This document shows, in pieces, positions 12,947 through 12,992 of a stretch of 12,992 nucleotides of DNA. Numbering within the stretch: the first letter of the stretch is position 1; each line of letters begins with the position of its first letter. Where the stretch lies: contig CAAHDV010000064.1 of NCBI GenBank assembly GCA_900770535.1, forward strand, positions 1 through 12,992, given 5' to 3'. Origin of the DNA: Lachnospiraceae bacterium. Its GTDB lineage: Bacteria > Bacillota > Clostridia > Lachnospirales > Lachnospiraceae. The position numbers and the translations under genes were made by a program. The notes beneath the pieces are model-generated. The model searched no databases, had not been told where the DNA came from, and saw only the letters and a program-made list of their open reading frames with translations.

Positions 12947-12992
12947 GTAACTATTCAGAGCCACCTCGATTCCTCTGTGCTTCCTCTCGTTG
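12947..12992 (-). repeat. Dispersed structured repeat, copy 3 (partial, reversed)
   Basis: The window ends with GTAACTATTCAGAGCC at 12947-12962, identical to the left terminal repeat of copy 2. What follows is the reverse complement of the right part of copy 2 (CAACGAGATGAAGCACAG region), with only a few differences over about 46 bases. The element is therefore inserted in the opposite orientation and runs off the right edge. Confidence 0.85.

Noticed and set aside
5463..12992. Composite transposon bounded by repeat copies 2 and 3 in inverted orientation
   Set aside because: No transposase is present between them, the genes inside form a coherent chromosomal operon, and a third copy lies outside; dispersed independent insertions are simpler.
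1..12992. CRISPR array, tRNA, rRNA or prophage genes
   Set aside because: No regularly spaced repeats, no tRNA cloverleaf or rRNA-like sequence and no phage structural or integrase gene were seen.

Overview
The window looks like chromosomal DNA from an anaerobic, gut-type Firmicute, most likely a Lachnospiraceae-like clostridium (inference). The reasons are strong AGGAGG-type ribosome binding sites, moderate G+C, oxygen-sensitive glycyl-radical chemistry (YjjI/YjjW), a ferrous-iron FeoB system with its small Cys-rich partner, and a NupNOPQ-type nucleoside transporter. Almost all genes lie on the + strand. The exception is one very small gene near the right end.

Left part (1-1107): the tail of feoB, a 46-residue FeoB-associated Cys-rich membrane peptide, and a divergent Cys-rich Fur-family regulator. 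This iron cluster ends at a strong 16-bp GAAA-loop terminator, followed by the first copy of a structured dispersed repeat.

Central part (1131-11697): a nucleoside uptake and salvage region. It begins with uridine kinase (udk) and continues with a BMP-family nucleoside-binding protein and a weak terminator. Next come the glycyl radical enzyme yjjI and its activase yjjW, then a second repeat copy with 16-bp terminal inverted repeats. After that come the transporter ATPase, two permeases, adenosine deaminase, a YczE-like membrane protein and purine nucleoside phosphorylase, tightly packed or overlapping and closed by a strong terminator. The likely flow is capture of purine nucleosides by the binding protein, import by the ABC complex, deamination of adenosine to inosine, and phosphorolysis to base plus (deoxy)ribose-1-phosphate. 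Udk phosphorylates uridine and cytidine. YjjI has no established reaction, but its position inside this locus suggests a role in nucleoside or pentose metabolism.

Right part (11698-12992): an intergenic region of about 690 bp that holds what looks like a compact type I toxin-antitoxin module. A 32-residue single-membrane-span peptide is encoded on the - strand with its own consensus promoter and a long structured leader. A convergent small RNA starts from a TTGACA promoter on the + strand. The two transcripts meet at a bidirectional terminator that contains the toxin stop codon. A GNAT acetyltransferase with its own terminator follows, and the window ends inside a third copy of the dispersed repeat, in reverse orientation.
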